In this document: positions 17,429 through 26,954 of the stretch, piece by piece
How the letters are laid out: each line of letters starts with the position of its first letter
Numbering within the stretch: the stretch's first letter is position 1
Assembly: GCA_900759715.1 (NCBI GenBank)
Contig: CAAEXF010000132.1
Span: 62,001 to 126,000, forward strand
Direction: 5' to 3'
Origin: Clostridium_AM sp900759715
GTDB taxonomy: Bacteria; Bacillota; Clostridia; Clostridiales; Clostridiaceae
Length of the DNA stretch: 64,000 nucleotides
Program-made: the position numbers and the translations under genes
The notes under the pieces: generated by a model
The model's database searches: none
What the model was told of the DNA's origin: nothing
The model's input: the letters and a program-made list of their open reading frames with translations, nothing else

Positions 17429-20400
17429 ATGAAAAAAATTTTTTCAGGAATTTTAAGCCTGTTGCTGTTATCCTATACTGCGGTTCAAGGTACTATAGTT
17501 CAGGCAGCGGGCGTTTCAGTTGCACCAATTCCTAGCGAAGTAACTATTACAAATAATGTAGGAAAAGCAGACACTATATATGTTACTGGTGTAACTGGTG
17601 GTGATATTGTAACCATTTATAATGCTTCAAGTGGTGGAAAAGTACTAGGTAAAAAAACTGTATCTAATCAAAAGACAGATGTAACAATATCTATATCACA
17701 GCTTGGAAGTTCTGAAGGAAGCGTTTATATAACAGTTACTTCAGCTAAAATGACAGAAAGTAGTAGAACAGAAATTAGTTATTCTGCAGAAGGTCAATCT
17801 GAGATACCGCTAGCAGATAATATAAAAATTACAAATAATTCAGGGAAATCAGATACCATATATGTTTCTGGCCTTGCTCCTCGTGATGTTGTAAGGATAT
17901 ATACTGCAGCTACTGGTGGAAAATTACTGTGCGCTGCAACAATAGGATCTAATAAAACAGATGCAACTATGTCTATCTCTCAACTAGGGACAAACGCTGG
18001 AAGTGTATATGCTGCAGTTACAACACAAGGAATGCATGAAAGCGATAGAGTAAAAATTGATTTTCCAGGAGAATTTCAGTCTGAAGCTCCATACTCGAAT
18101 AATATAAATATTACAAATAATTCAGGTAAGTCAGATACTATATATGTGTCCGGTCTTGCTGCTGGTGATAAAGTTAATGTATATAATGCAGCTACTGGTG
18201 GAAAATTATTATCTTCTTCAACAGTAGGTTCACAAAAAACTGAAGCAAAATTAACTATATCACAACTTGGAACTGCTGCTGGCAATATTTATGTTTCTGT
18301 GAAAAGCCCAGGATTATTAGAAAGCACTAGAACTGAAGTAGGCTTTTCTGCAGAAGGTCAATCCGATATAATACAAGCAGATAATGTAACAGTTACTAAC
18401 AACTCTGTTAAATCTGATACAATACACGTTACTGGCCTTACCCAAGGAGATAAAGTAAATGTGTATAATGCTTCCACTGGTGGAAAGTTGCTTGGATCAG
18501 CAGTGGCATCATCAGATTCCAGCGCAACAGTTAGCATAGGACAGCTTGGAACTGCAGCAGGAAGTGTTTACATTTCTATTACTACTCCAGGAATGCTTGA
18601 AAGTTCTAGAAAAAAAGTAATTTATTCTGCAGAATCTCAGTCTAATTCAGTAGATCCTGAGAATATAGTAGTTAACAATAACGCAGGAAAAGCAGATACT
18701 ATATATGTATCTCCGTTAACCGCTGGTGACTTAGTAAAGGTATATGATAGTTCTAATGGAGGTAATTTACTTGCATCTGCAACAGTATCTGATAGTGCTA
18801 CAGATGTAACTATATCAGTGACTCAACTTGGATCTGCAGCTGGAAGTGTTTATGTTTCTATAACTGGTAAAGGTAAGCTTGAAAGTAGTAGAGTACAAGT
18901 TGATTATTCTTCTGAGTCTAAGTCTGATTCATTAGATACAAATAATGTATCTATTACTAATAAATCAGGAAGTGCAGATACTGTTAGTGTAACTAATCTT
19001 TCTCAGAATGATGTTATAAAAGTATATGATTTAGCTAGAGGCGGAAATCTTCTTGGATCTGCTACAGTAGCCTCAGGTGAAACAAATGCAACAATATCTA
19101 TTGCACAGCTTGGATCAATAGCTGGTAGTGTTTATGTCACTCGAACTAGTTTAAATAAAGCTGAAAGCGACAGAATAAAAATTGATTATTTAGCTGAGCT
19201 AAAATCCAGTGATCCTAAAGCAGAAAACATAATCGTTACTAATAATGCTGGAATGAATGACACTGTACAAATAACTGGACTTTCTGCTAATGATGTAGTA
19301 AAAGTCTATGACTCCGCTCAAGGCGGTACTGTACTTGGCTCTGCAACTGTGGACAATTATCAAACAGAAGCAACAGTTTCAATTCCACAGCTTGGAAATG
19401 ATGCAGGAAGTGTATATATTTCTGTAACTAGTACTAATAAAGGTGAAAGCAGCAGGATTCAAGCAGGATTTTCTGCAGAGTCCAAATCTAAATCACCAGA
19501 AGCTAGTAAAATATCTATTATAAATAACGCAGGAATGGCTAGCACAGTAACAGTCTCTGGAGTTATCGGAAGTGATGTAGTAAAGGTATATGACTCTGCT
19601 CAAGGTGGTACCTTGCTTGGTTCTGGAACAGTAGGAACATATGATACAGAAGTAACAATACCTGTTGCACAACTTGGCTCTGAAGCAGGAAATGTGTTTA
19701 TTTCTATTACAAGTAAAGGAAAGTTAGAAAGCGATAAAGTTCAAGCAGCATATTCTGCAAAGCTTGTAAGCAGCGCACCTAATGCCGCAAATATAATTGT
19801 TGAAAACAATGCAGGTATAAAAGATACTGTGAAACTTGCAGGTCTTCAATCAAATGACATAGTAAAAGTATACGATAGTGCACAAGGTGGCAATTTATTA
19901 GGTTCTGCCACAGTATCTGGAGATAGTATGGAAGCAATCGTGTCCATAACACAGCTTGGTGTTAGTTCTGGAACTATCTATGTATCTTTAACAAGTGCAG
20001 GAAAAACAGAAAGCAGCAGAACTGCAGTACAATATAATGCTGAATCTCAATCTAATGATTTATCTGCTGGTGATATAACTATAGAAAATAATTCTGGAAC
20101 ATCCGACGTTATTACTGTTACAGGCGTAGCTGCTAACGATGTAGTTAAAGTTTATAGTTCTGAAGTAGGCGGAAGTTTACTTGGAACTGCAACAGTATCC
20201 AGTGGTAATTCTCAAGCTATTGTTACTATATCACAGCTTGGAACTAATGCTGGAAGCGTATATATTTCCGTAACAAGATCTGGGAAAACAGAAAGTAATA
20301 AGGTTAAAGCAGATTACCTTGCAGAGTCATCAGCACCTGTTATAGGAAATATATTTATTACAAACAATGCTGTAATCTCAGATACAGTGACAGTTAAAAG

Positions 20401-20893
20401 CCTAGCAGCTAATGATGTTGTTAAAGTTTATGATGCTGCACAAGGTGGTAATTTATTAGGTTATGCTGTTGTTCCAGCTAACAGTAATGAAGTTACTGTT
20501 ACAATTTCACAGTTAACTACCGCTTCAGGAAGTGTGTATGTTTCCGTTACAAATTTCGGAAAAAGTGAAAGTAAAAGAACAAAAGCTGATTATATAGCAG
20601 AGCAAACATCAGCTGCTCTTTATCCAGGAAACGTTAGTATAGTGAATAATGCAGTTGGTACATCTGATGTAATAACAGTAAATAATCTATCATCAAATGA
20701 TGTAATAAAAGTTTATGATGCTGCTACTGGAGGAAACCTGATTGGTACTGCAGTAGTTTCATCTAATGATACACAAGCAACTATTACTATATCTCAACTT
20801 AGTACAAGTGCTGGAAGTGTGTACATCACAGTTACAAGCCTTGGTAAGATTGAAAGCAGTAGAACTAAAATTGATTATACTGCTGAAAATTAA
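17429..20893 (+). CDS. Large secreted protein of twelve ~93-aa repeats
   Basis: A 1154-aa exported protein. A signal peptide (residues 1-~27, ending GTIVQA) precedes about twelve tandem repeats of ~93 residues that fill the rest. The repeat pattern is: D/N-NI-x-ITNN-AGxxDTIxVxGL-x-xDVVKVYD-xxxGG-xLLGSATV-x-T-xATxSI-xQLG-x-xAGSVYVSVTS-x-G-x-xESxRxxxxYxAExxS. Middle repeats share KVYDSAQGG exactly; the last two lose the QLG glycine (QLTT, QLST). No LPxTG, SLH, CWB2 or other anchor is visible. The repeats are beta-rich and Ig-like in rhythm, so a surface or matrix role is plausible, but that is inference. Confidence 0.85.
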   Translation: MKKIFSGILSLLLLSYTAVQGTIVQAAGVSVAPIPSEVTITNNVGKADTIYVTGVTGGDIVTIYNASSGGKVLGKKTVSNQKTDVTISISQLGSSEGSVYITVTSAKMTESSRTEISYSAEGQSEIPLADNIKITNNSGKSDTIYVSGLAPRDVVRIYTAATGGKLLCAATIGSNKTDATMSISQLGTNAGSVYAAVTTQGMHESDRVKIDFPGEFQSEAPYSNNINITNNSGKSDTIYVSGLAAGDKVNVYNAATGGKLLSSSTVGSQKTEAKLTISQLGTAAGNIYVSVKSPGLLESTRTEVGFSAEGQSDIIQADNVTVTNNSVKSDTIHVTGLTQGDKVNVYNASTGGKLLGSAVASSDSSATVSIGQLGTAAGSVYISITTPGMLESSRKKVIYSAESQSNSVDPENIVVNNNAGKADTIYVSPLTAGDLVKVYDSSNGGNLLASATVSDSATDVTISVTQLGSAAGSVYVSITGKGKLESSRVQVDYSSESKSDSLDTNNVSITNKSGSADTVSVTNLSQNDVIKVYDLARGGNLLGSATVASGETNATISIAQLGSIAGSVYVTRTSLNKAESDRIKIDYLAELKSSDPKAENIIVTNNAGMNDTVQITGLSANDVVKVYDSAQGGTVLGSATVDNYQTEATVSIPQLGNDAGSVYISVTSTNKGESSRIQAGFSAESKSKSPEASKISIINNAGMASTVTVSGVIGSDVVKVYDSAQGGTLLGSGTVGTYDTEVTIPVAQLGSEAGNVFISITSKGKLESDKVQAAYSAKLVSSAPNAANIIVENNAGIKDTVKLAGLQSNDIVKVYDSAQGGNLLGSATVSGDSMEAIVSITQLGVSSGTIYVSLTSAGKTESSRTAVQYNAESQSNDLSAGDITIENNSGTSDVITVTGVAANDVVKVYSSEVGGSLLGTATVSSGNSQAIVTISQLGTNAGSVYISVTRSGKTESNKVKADYLAESSAPVIGNIFITNNAVISDTVTVKSLAANDVVKVYDAAQGGNLLGYAVVPANSNEVTVTISQLTTASGSVYVSVTNFGKSESKRTKADYIAEQTSAALYPGNVSIVNNAVGTSDVITVNNLSSNDVIKVYDAATGGNLIGTAVVSSNDTQATITISQLSTSAGSVYITVTSLGKIESSRTKIDYTAEN

Positions 20894-20932
20894 AAGTTTA
20901 AGTTTACTTTAGTAATACTTATTTAAAATGAC

Positions 20933-20978
20933 AAAAACCTTGTTTAGTATAAGCTTGGCTCAACTAAACAAGGTTTTT
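20933..20978. terminator. Bidirectional terminator between the repeat protein and asparaginase genes
   Basis: A perfect 16-bp stem, AAAAACCTTGTTTAGT with 20963-20978, between convergent genes. Confidence 0.85.
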
Positions 20979-21002
20979 ATCTATTAACACCCTATTGAGT
21001 AT

Positions 21003-22010
21003 TTAATTTTTTACTAAGTCAAAGGCAGCTCTAACTTCTCCAATCTCTTCGCTTATATTGTTCAAGTTTTTGCCAACTCTATACTTTTGTAGTGAGATAC
21101 TTTCATTTTCCTCCAAAACTCCTAAGTCCTCTAGGCATTTTATAACCGTTGGCCACACCGCCCTATAATTGCCGTCCTCTACTTTTATTGCTATTCCCAG
21201 ATCTCTGTCTTTTACACCAATACAGTATACTGCCTCAGCACCTAGTTTTCCTATAAGTTTACCCTTAGTATTTTTTATAAGTTCAGTACAGAAGCCATTT
21301 GTACCAGAAATCATTTCTGGAGCTTTATTCATGGCTCTGAACACTCTGTCACAAGCATCCGTATATTCTTTTGATAAAGAATTTGCATTTGCTAACTTTG
21401 CAAAACCCAATGCCATATTATACAAAGGCATACCATATACTGGTACAGTACACCCATCTATTCCTAAGTAAATTTCATCTTTATTTATTCCACAAATTTT
21501 TGCGGCAATACTCTTCAGTTCTCTTTGAATTGAGTGATTTTCTATATTATAATTATTAATGCTGTATCCTTTATGAATACATACTGCAAGCATTCCTGAA
21601 TGTTTTCCAGAGCAATCTGTATGCGTAGGCTTCAGTTTAACATGGTTCCATATAAGTTCTTCTGCATATTTAGGACTTAAAGACAATGTGGCTCCGCATA
21701 GTAAATTGTCAACTGAAAGTCCTATCTTATTTAATATTTCTTCTACTACTTTCCTATGAAAATTCTCTCCATAATGTGATGCGCACATTATGGCAAGCTC
21801 TTCTTCTGTAAAATTAAATCTATCTGCCGCTCCACTTAAGATTACATTTAATGTTTGAATAGGCTTAGCTGCTGAACGCATAAAACTAACTTTGTGGGGA
21901 TTCCCAACGTGATACAATAGTTGTCCTTTACTGTCAACTACAGCTATATCACCTCTATGAATACTTTCAACCAAAGGCCCTCTGGTAACGTTTACAAGAA
22001 CTTCTGACAT
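21003..22010 (-). CDS. Asparaginase II-family protein
   Basis: A 335-aa protein of the asparaginase II family (PF06089 type, distinct from AnsA/AnsB). Visible marks are VTRGPLVESIHRGDIAVVD, RSAAKPIQ, CASHYGENFHR, THTDCSGKHSGMLAVC and GIDGCTVPVYGMPL. Relatives hydrolyse L-asparagine, but many members are untested. GGAGGG precedes the ATG. It stands alone, facing the repeat-protein gene. Confidence 0.88.
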   Translation of the reverse strand: MSEVLVNVTRGPLVESIHRGDIAVVDSKGQLLYHVGNPHKVSFMRSAAKPIQTLNVILSGAADRFNFTEEELAIMCASHYGENFHRKVVEEILNKIGLSVDNLLCGATLSLSPKYAEELIWNHVKLKPTHTDCSGKHSGMLAVCIHKGYSINNYNIENHSIQRELKSIAAKICGINKDEIYLGIDGCTVPVYGMPLYNMALGFAKLANANSLSKEYTDACDRVFRAMNKAPEMISGTNGFCTELIKNTKGKLIGKLGAEAVYCIGVKDRDLGIAIKVEDGNYRAVWPTVIKCLEDLGVLEENESISLQKYRVGKNLNNISEEIGEVRAAFDLVKN

Positions 22011-22218
22011 ACTAACCCTCCTTTTGGGTACACATTCTCTTAATTACAGCCAAACTTCTGTTTATATAATTATAATATTAAGTATTTCAGTATATTCTCC
22101 TATAAAATTAAAAGCTCTACAATTTATAAACATTTCCTATTTTAGAATATTTAAGGGCTATTTTATATATTAATGTATAGATATTATTAATTTTTGATGC
22201 TAAATTATCAAAAGTTAT

Positions 22219-22890
22219 TTGGAGGTGTTTCTAATATATTCTATAAATTTTAATGGAAAACAGATAACATTCTCTAGTACTAACAATGCCTTTCATAATT
22301 ATTGGCCTCATAATGAAAATATAAAGGAGAAGGATATTGAATTTAATAAGCTCTGTGCAGAAGCTTATAGAAATTCTAAAAAAATAATAATACAAGAAAC
22401 TGATTATGGATTTAATGAAGAATTGATTATGTATAATGACTATCTTTTCTGCTTTATTTCTAGTAATTCTCATAAGATATTGTTTAATTATATGTACGCC
22501 AAGGATTTATTTTTAAATAATACTTTTCCTAACCTAACCAAATATCAGATATCTAAAATTCATGATATCTCACCAGAGGAAGTTATAGGCGATGTTAAAA
22601 TTACTCTTTATAATGGTACTAGTATTGTTTATAATGTGCTTGCAAGCTTTGATGCCTTTTTAAGCTATTCTTCTATAAACAGTACAATACTGCATAACGG
22701 TTCAGCAGAAAAACTTCTCTTTAGAGATTTTTTATACGACCTGACTGTCTCTAGAATTAATGTTTCCTCAATAGACTCTAATTTAGGCTTAACTATAGCT
22801 TTGAAGGATTCTCCACATTTATTTAACTATTTATATTTTGATAATCTTATGATAATTACTAACTATCAAAAGAACATTTCATATAGTTAA
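22219..22890 (+). CDS. Unknown 223-aa protein with a non-standard start region
   Basis: I do not recognise this protein. It is mixed alpha/beta, rich in Asn, Tyr, Phe and Ser, with no signal peptide or membrane segment. The start is odd: TTGGAGGTGTTTCTAATATATTC has a strong GGAGGTG SD, but no ATG, GTG or TTG follows at a usual spacing in this frame. The first codon 8 nt after GGAGG is ATA at 22234 (would read MYSINFNGKQ). The TTG at 22219 overlaps the SD itself. An in-frame stop at 22201 excludes an upstream start. Confidence 0.7.
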   Translation: MEVFLIYSINFNGKQITFSSTNNAFHNYWPHNENIKEKDIEFNKLCAEAYRNSKKIIIQETDYGFNEELIMYNDYLFCFISSNSHKILFNYMYAKDLFLNNTFPNLTKYQISKIHDISPEEVIGDVKITLYNGTSIVYNVLASFDAFLSYSSINSTILHNGSAEKLLFRDFLYDLTVSRINVSSIDSNLGLTIALKDSPHLFNYLYFDNLMIITNYQKNISYS

Positions 22891-22922
22891 ATGTTTCATA
22901 TATAATTAAAATAACTTTAAAT

Positions 22923-22966
22923 AAAAGAGCATTCCTTCATAAATTATAATGAAGAATGCTCTTTTT
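22923..22966. terminator. Bidirectional terminator
   Basis: AAAAGAGCATTCCTTCAT against ATGAAGAATGCTCTTTT (one bulge) between the convergent unknown gene and ahbB. Confidence 0.8.
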
Positions 22967-22970
22967 ATTA

Positions 22971-23438
22971 TCAATCAAAATATCTTTTGCTGCTCTTTTT
23001 TAATTCCTTTAGGCTATATAAAACCTTATAATCTTGGATTTTTATACTCTCTGATATTTGCCCTATAACATTTTCACAATAATCAGTGGTTTCTCCGTGA
23101 ACCATTGTAAATAGATTATAAGGCCAACCCTCAAAAGTTGGACGCTGATAGCAATGGGTTACTTCTTTAAATAAACATATTGTCTTAGCGGCTTCTTCAA
23201 CTCTATTTCCAGGTATTACCCATACTACCATTGCATTATACTTAAATCCCGCCTGCCTATGATATAATATCCCTCCTACCCTTCTAAGAGCTCCTCTATT
23301 TTGAAGCTCCTTAACTTTATCTAATAACTCTTCTTCTGTAATACCCACCTCTTCTGCTATTTTTTTATATGGTTCCTTTACTAAAGGAATATCTCCAGAA
23401 AGCTTACTAATAATAGTCTTCTCTATTAAATTAAACAT
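22971..23438 (-). CDS. ahbB: Siroheme decarboxylase subunit, AhbB-like
   Basis: A 155-aa Lrp/AsnC-fold protein with an N-terminal winged helix (EEVGITEEELLDKVKELQNRG) and the AhbB-type block THCYQRPTFEGWPYNLFTMVHG. AhbA and AhbB together remove two acetate carboxyls of siroheme to give 12,18-didecarboxysiroheme. Despite the regulator-like fold, this pattern and the radical-SAM neighbours point to the enzyme. The ATG follows GGGGGG closely, 3 bp after ahbA. Confidence 0.88.
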   Translation of the reverse strand: MFNLIEKTIISKLSGDIPLVKEPYKKIAEEVGITEEELLDKVKELQNRGALRRVGGILYHRQAGFKYNAMVVWVIPGNRVEEAAKTICLFKEVTHCYQRPTFEGWPYNLFTMVHGETTDYCENVIGQISESIKIQDYKVLYSLKELKKSSKRYFD

Positions 23439-23441
23439 CTT

Positions 23442-23897
23442 TTACCCCCCACTGATATGAAAAGTAGCTCTAATTTTAAAGAGTTTAACCGAAGGCAAAT
23501 TAATTATTCTATTAATTTCTGCTTTAGATTTTATATCTCGTATAACTTCATCTATTTTTTCTTTTGACTGCGCTATTATTGTAAACCACATATTATAATG
23601 GTGATTTCTGATATAATTATGTGTCACTTCCTCATATTCATTAATTATTTTTGATACATCTTCAATTCTTTCTTCTGGAACACTAATTGCACATAAGGTA
23701 CTTACATATCCCAATTTCTTCGAATCAAAAATGCCCCCTATTCTTCTTATGAAGGTTTCTCTTTTTAACTTTTCTAACCTACATATAACCTCTTCTTCTG
23801 TAATTCCAAGTTTTTTACCTATAGTTAGAAATGGCCTTGACTCCACCGGCAGACCATTCTGAACTAAATTAAGCAGCTTCTTATCTATATTATCCAT
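23442..23897 (-). CDS. ahbA: Siroheme decarboxylase subunit, AhbA-like
   Basis: A 151-aa partner of AhbB with the same Lrp/AsnC layout (GKKLGITEEEVICRLEKL) and the AhbA-type block THNYIRNHHYNMWFTIIA. It ends 3 bp before ahbB and starts 10 bp after ahbD. Assignment of A versus B rests on the NMWFTI versus WPYNLFTMVH patterns. Confidence 0.88.
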   Translation of the reverse strand: MDNIDKKLLNLVQNGLPVESRPFLTIGKKLGITEEEVICRLEKLKRETFIRRIGGIFDSKKLGYVSTLCAISVPEERIEDVSKIINEYEEVTHNYIRNHHYNMWFTIIAQSKEKIDEVIRDIKSKAEINRIINLPSVKLFKIRATFHISGG

Positions 23898-23906
23898 GTA
23901 ACACCT

Positions 23907-24914
23907 CTATTGAATTTTTACATTTTCTTCATTATTAGAGTACTTGCATATGGAATCTCCAGCCATATAGTTGCCATCACTATAGTATGCAGCTCTTGCC
24001 CTGCATCCTCCACAGGAATTTTTATATTTACAATTTCCACAGCTGCCGCCATAATTAAGTGTTCTAAGCTCATTAAAAATCTCACTATTTTTCCAAATGT
24101 CACTAAATGGAACTTCTCTTACATTGCCTGCTACTTTATTTAAATAGGCACAAGGCTGTACATCTCCTTTGGGGCTTATTATACAGTAACTTGTTCCTGC
24201 CAGACACCCTTTGCTGAATCTTGTTTCTACACCTAGTTCTTTTGCTATTCTAACAAATTGAGGTGCACAAGTAGGTTTTATTTCTATATTAACTTCTTTC
24301 TTTTTAGACATAATGATTTTTAATAACTCTTCATACTCCTCTTTACCAAGTGATTCATCTGCAATATCTTTACCTCTACCAGTGGGAACTAAAAAAAATG
24401 GATAATGAGCAACTCCTCCCATAGCAGCAGTAAAATCTATTATATTTGTAACCTCATTTTTATTCCACTCCATAACTGTAGTATGAATTTGAAAAGGTAA
24501 TTCTATATCTCTGCAGTTTTTCATTCCATACAGTGCATCTCTCCATGCGTTTTTATATCTTCTAAATTTATCATGCTTGTTTCCATTTAAGCTATCTAGA
24601 CTTATTCCTACAGCTTTTAATCCACATTCCTTTAACTTTGATGCTACTTCTTTAGTAATAAGCGTACCATTTGTACCTATAACTGGCCTTAAGTTTAATT
24701 CATTGGCATAGGCTATAAGTTCAAATATATCTTCTCTAACCAGTGGCTCTCCACCAGAAAAAATCATTATTTTAAAGCCTGCCTTAGCAATCTCTCTTAT
24801 GAGTGATTTTCCTTCTTCTGTGGTAAGTTCACCATTATTTTTTTCTCCTGCATCTCTATAACAATGATCACAATACATATTGCATTTATTTGTAATATTC
24901 CAAGACATTATCAT
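23907..24914 (-). CDS. ahbD: Radical SAM heme-pathway enzyme, AhbD/NirJ2-like
   Basis: A ~335-aa radical-SAM SPASM-type protein. I start at ATG 24914, about 10 nt after GGGGG; the ATG at 24923 abuts the SD. The AdoMet cluster is C11-x3-C15-x2-C18 (CNMYCDHC). FSGGEPL follows, and the C-terminal cluster region reads CGNCKYKNSCGGCRARA. Its size and its partner genes fit AhbD (NirJ2 class), which decarboxylates the propionates of Fe-coproporphyrin III to make heme b. The AhbC/AhbD distinction is by size and C-terminal pattern. Confidence 0.82.
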   Translation of the reverse strand: MIMSWNITNKCNMYCDHCYRDAGEKNNGELTTEEGKSLIREIAKAGFKIMIFSGGEPLVREDIFELIAYANELNLRPVIGTNGTLITKEVASKLKECGLKAVGISLDSLNGNKHDKFRRYKNAWRDALYGMKNCRDIELPFQIHTTVMEWNKNEVTNIIDFTAAMGGVAHYPFFLVPTGRGKDIADESLGKEEYEELLKIIMSKKKEVNIEIKPTCAPQFVRIAKELGVETRFSKGCLAGTSYCIISPKGDVQPCAYLNKVAGNVREVPFSDIWKNSEIFNELRTLNYGGSCGNCKYKNSCGGCRARAAYYSDGNYMAGDSICKYSNNEENVKIQ

Positions 24915-24966
24915 TTCGTTCATTCCCCCTAATCACCTTAAAATGAAGTAAAATATTCCTTGTCAA

Positions 24967-26130
24967 TTACAGCCCTATTTCTTTATCACTTAAGTAACAA
25001 GCGGGATCTGACTCCCAAAAGTCTCCACTTACAGCTTCTGCTCTTGCTCTGAAATTTCCATTACATATTGATAGCCATTTACAGTTGCTGCATCTACCTT
25101 TTAATAAAGTTTTCCTATTCCTTAAGCCTTCAATTATAGGATGTGAATTATTTTTCCATATGTCACTGAATTTACTATCTCTTATGTTACCGAAAGTATG
25201 CTGCCATGTAAATTGATCTGGATGAACATCACCCCTATAATCCACATTTCCAAAGGCCATGCCAGATCTATTGCCTCCATTCATACTGATTAAATTCAAG
25301 ACCTTAGATGCTAATTCAGGATGCTTTCTTTGTGCTTGTAAATATATATATACTGCATCTGCATGATTATCTACAGTTAAAATTTCATATCCTTTTCCAA
25401 GCTCAATTGTTTTTTCAATTATTAAATCCATAGCAGCTCTTGTTTCTTCTTTTGTTATATCATCCTTTATCATTTCACTTCCTCTTCCAGAATAGACAAG
25501 GTGGTAAAAACATACTCTCGGTATTTTTTCTTCTTTAATAAGCCTAAAAATATCCTCAAGTTGATCATAATTATGGCGATTTATAGTAAATCTAAGTCCT
25601 ACCTTTTGACCTATCTCCAAGCAGTTTCTTATTCCACTTAAAGCCTTATCAAAGCTCCCTTTAGTTCTTCTAAAATCATCATGCCTAGATCCAATCCCAT
25701 CTAAACTAACTCCAACATATCCTACATTTAAGCTTTTTAAGCTTTTACAGACATCTTTATCAAGTAATGTGCCATTTGTAGAAATAGTACTTCTTATATT
25801 GTTTTTACTTGAATGTTCTATTAATTCAAAGATATCACTTCGCATTAATGGCTCACCACCAGAGAAAAGTATAACTGGTACTTTAAAATCACCTAAATCT
25901 TCAATAAAATACTTAGCTTCTTCAGTGCTTAATTCTCCATCATGCTTATTGCAATCGGAATCTGCGTAGCAATGTAAACATTTTAAGTTGCAAGCCTTTG
26001 TACAATTCCATACAACTACTGGACCTCTACCTGGACTTACTCCATATTTTTCATCTGAAGCACCTTTAATATAACGAAGTTTGTCTCCAAAATTTTCGGA
26101 ATCACATAACAGTTTTGTAACACTAATCAT
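24967..26130 (-). CDS. ahbC: Radical SAM heme-pathway enzyme, AhbC/NirJ1-like
   Basis: A 387-aa radical-SAM protein, the NirJ1/AhbC class. Its AdoMet cluster is C47-x3-C51-x2-C54 (CNLKCLHC) after VVVWNCTKA. It has FSGGEPL, DYRGDVHPDQF, and a C-terminal CSNCKWLSICNGNFRARAE. AhbC removes the acetate side chains of didecarboxysiroheme to give Fe-coproporphyrin III. It is first in ahbC-D-A-B. Oddly, no SD precedes the ATG at 26130; an AAAGGAG at about 26192 instead precedes a five-codon frame (TTG CAG GTA GTT TAA). Confidence 0.82.
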   Translation of the reverse strand: MISVTKLLCDSENFGDKLRYIKGASDEKYGVSPGRGPVVVWNCTKACNLKCLHCYADSDCNKHDGELSTEEAKYFIEDLGDFKVPVILFSGGEPLMRSDIFELIEHSSKNNIRSTISTNGTLLDKDVCKSLKSLNVGYVGVSLDGIGSRHDDFRRTKGSFDKALSGIRNCLEIGQKVGLRFTINRHNYDQLEDIFRLIKEEKIPRVCFYHLVYSGRGSEMIKDDITKEETRAAMDLIIEKTIELGKGYEILTVDNHADAVYIYLQAQRKHPELASKVLNLISMNGGNRSGMAFGNVDYRGDVHPDQFTWQHTFGNIRDSKFSDIWKNNSHPIIEGLRNRKTLLKGRCSNCKWLSICNGNFRARAEAVSGDFWESDPACYLSDKEIGL

Positions 26131-26362
26131 ATTTAATTTTTATTGAGATAATTTATTAAGTTAAACTACCTGCAATATAATCTCCTTTCTGTGCGAATGC
26201 TTTCTACATTATACATTTTATTAGTAATTTTACACTTAAATGCTAAAAAACAAAAGAAGTATTAAAATATACTATTACCATTGGATAAATGGTAAATTAT
26301 GAGTTATAATAAACTGGAATAAAGTGAAACTTAAGTTATATATTAAATCAAGAGGTGAAGAA

Positions 26363-26917
26363 ATGTTAAATAGTGATTTACTAAAAGGACCTAATTTAAG
26401 GCTGACATCCTTAAAAGAAGAGGACTTAAGTACCTTTGAAAATTGGTACAATGATGTGAAATTTTTAAGACATTATGATATGATTGCAGCATTTCCTAAA
26501 TCACAACCACAGCTTTTAGAAATGCTTCAGGATATAAGAACTTCTAATGATAGATATATATTCGCAGTAAGAACAGTGGAAGAGAATAAATTTATAGGCG
26601 TTACTGGTTTTGAAAATATACTATGGAATAATGGAGTTGCTATTATCTATATAGGCATAGGAGATAATACCTTTAGAGGAAGAGGTTTCGGTAAAGAATC
26701 CTTAGCACTGACTATGGAATTTGGATTTCAAGAACTAAATTTACACAGAATTCAGCTTAATGTTTTATCTTATAATGACCCAGCTATAAAACTTTATGAA
26801 AGCTTAGGCTTTAAAAGAGAAGGTGTTTATAGAGAGTTCATTCATAGAGATGGTAAAAGATATGACATGTACCTTTATGGAATTCTTCGCAGCGAATGGG
26901 AAAATAGAAATTTATAG
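26363..26917 (+). CDS. GNAT N-acetyltransferase (RimJ/RimL-like)
   Basis: A ~184-aa acetyltransferase. I start at ATG 26363, 5 nt after AGAGGTG; an upstream in-frame GTG at 26324 has no SD. It shows the GNAT acetyl-CoA loop FRGRGFGKESL and the RimJ-type end HRIQLNVLSYNDPAIKLYESLGFKREGVYRE. It stands alone and divergent from ahbC. Likely acetylates a protein N-terminus or small amine; substrate unknown. Confidence 0.88.
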   Translation: MLNSDLLKGPNLRLTSLKEEDLSTFENWYNDVKFLRHYDMIAAFPKSQPQLLEMLQDIRTSNDRYIFAVRTVEENKFIGVTGFENILWNNGVAIIYIGIGDNTFRGRGFGKESLALTMEFGFQELNLHRIQLNVLSYNDPAIKLYESLGFKREGVYREFIHRDGKRYDMYLYGILRSEWENRNL

Positions 26918-26954
26918 GGCTCAAGGCCCTATAAATTATTTGTTTTCAACTAAT

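Noticed and set aside
17429..20893. Periodic DNA considered as CRISPR or satellite repeat
   Set aside because: The ~280-bp periodicity is in a protein-coding frame with a signal peptide; spacers and direct DNA identity are absent.
22231..22473. 80-residue minus-strand frame inside the unknown gene at 22219
   Set aside because: It is antisense to a better-supported frame and has no SD.
22971..23897. AhbA/AhbB genes as Lrp/AsnC transcription regulators
   Set aside because: The fold is shared, but the NMWFTI and WPYNLFTMVHG blocks and adjacent radical-SAM genes fit siroheme decarboxylase.
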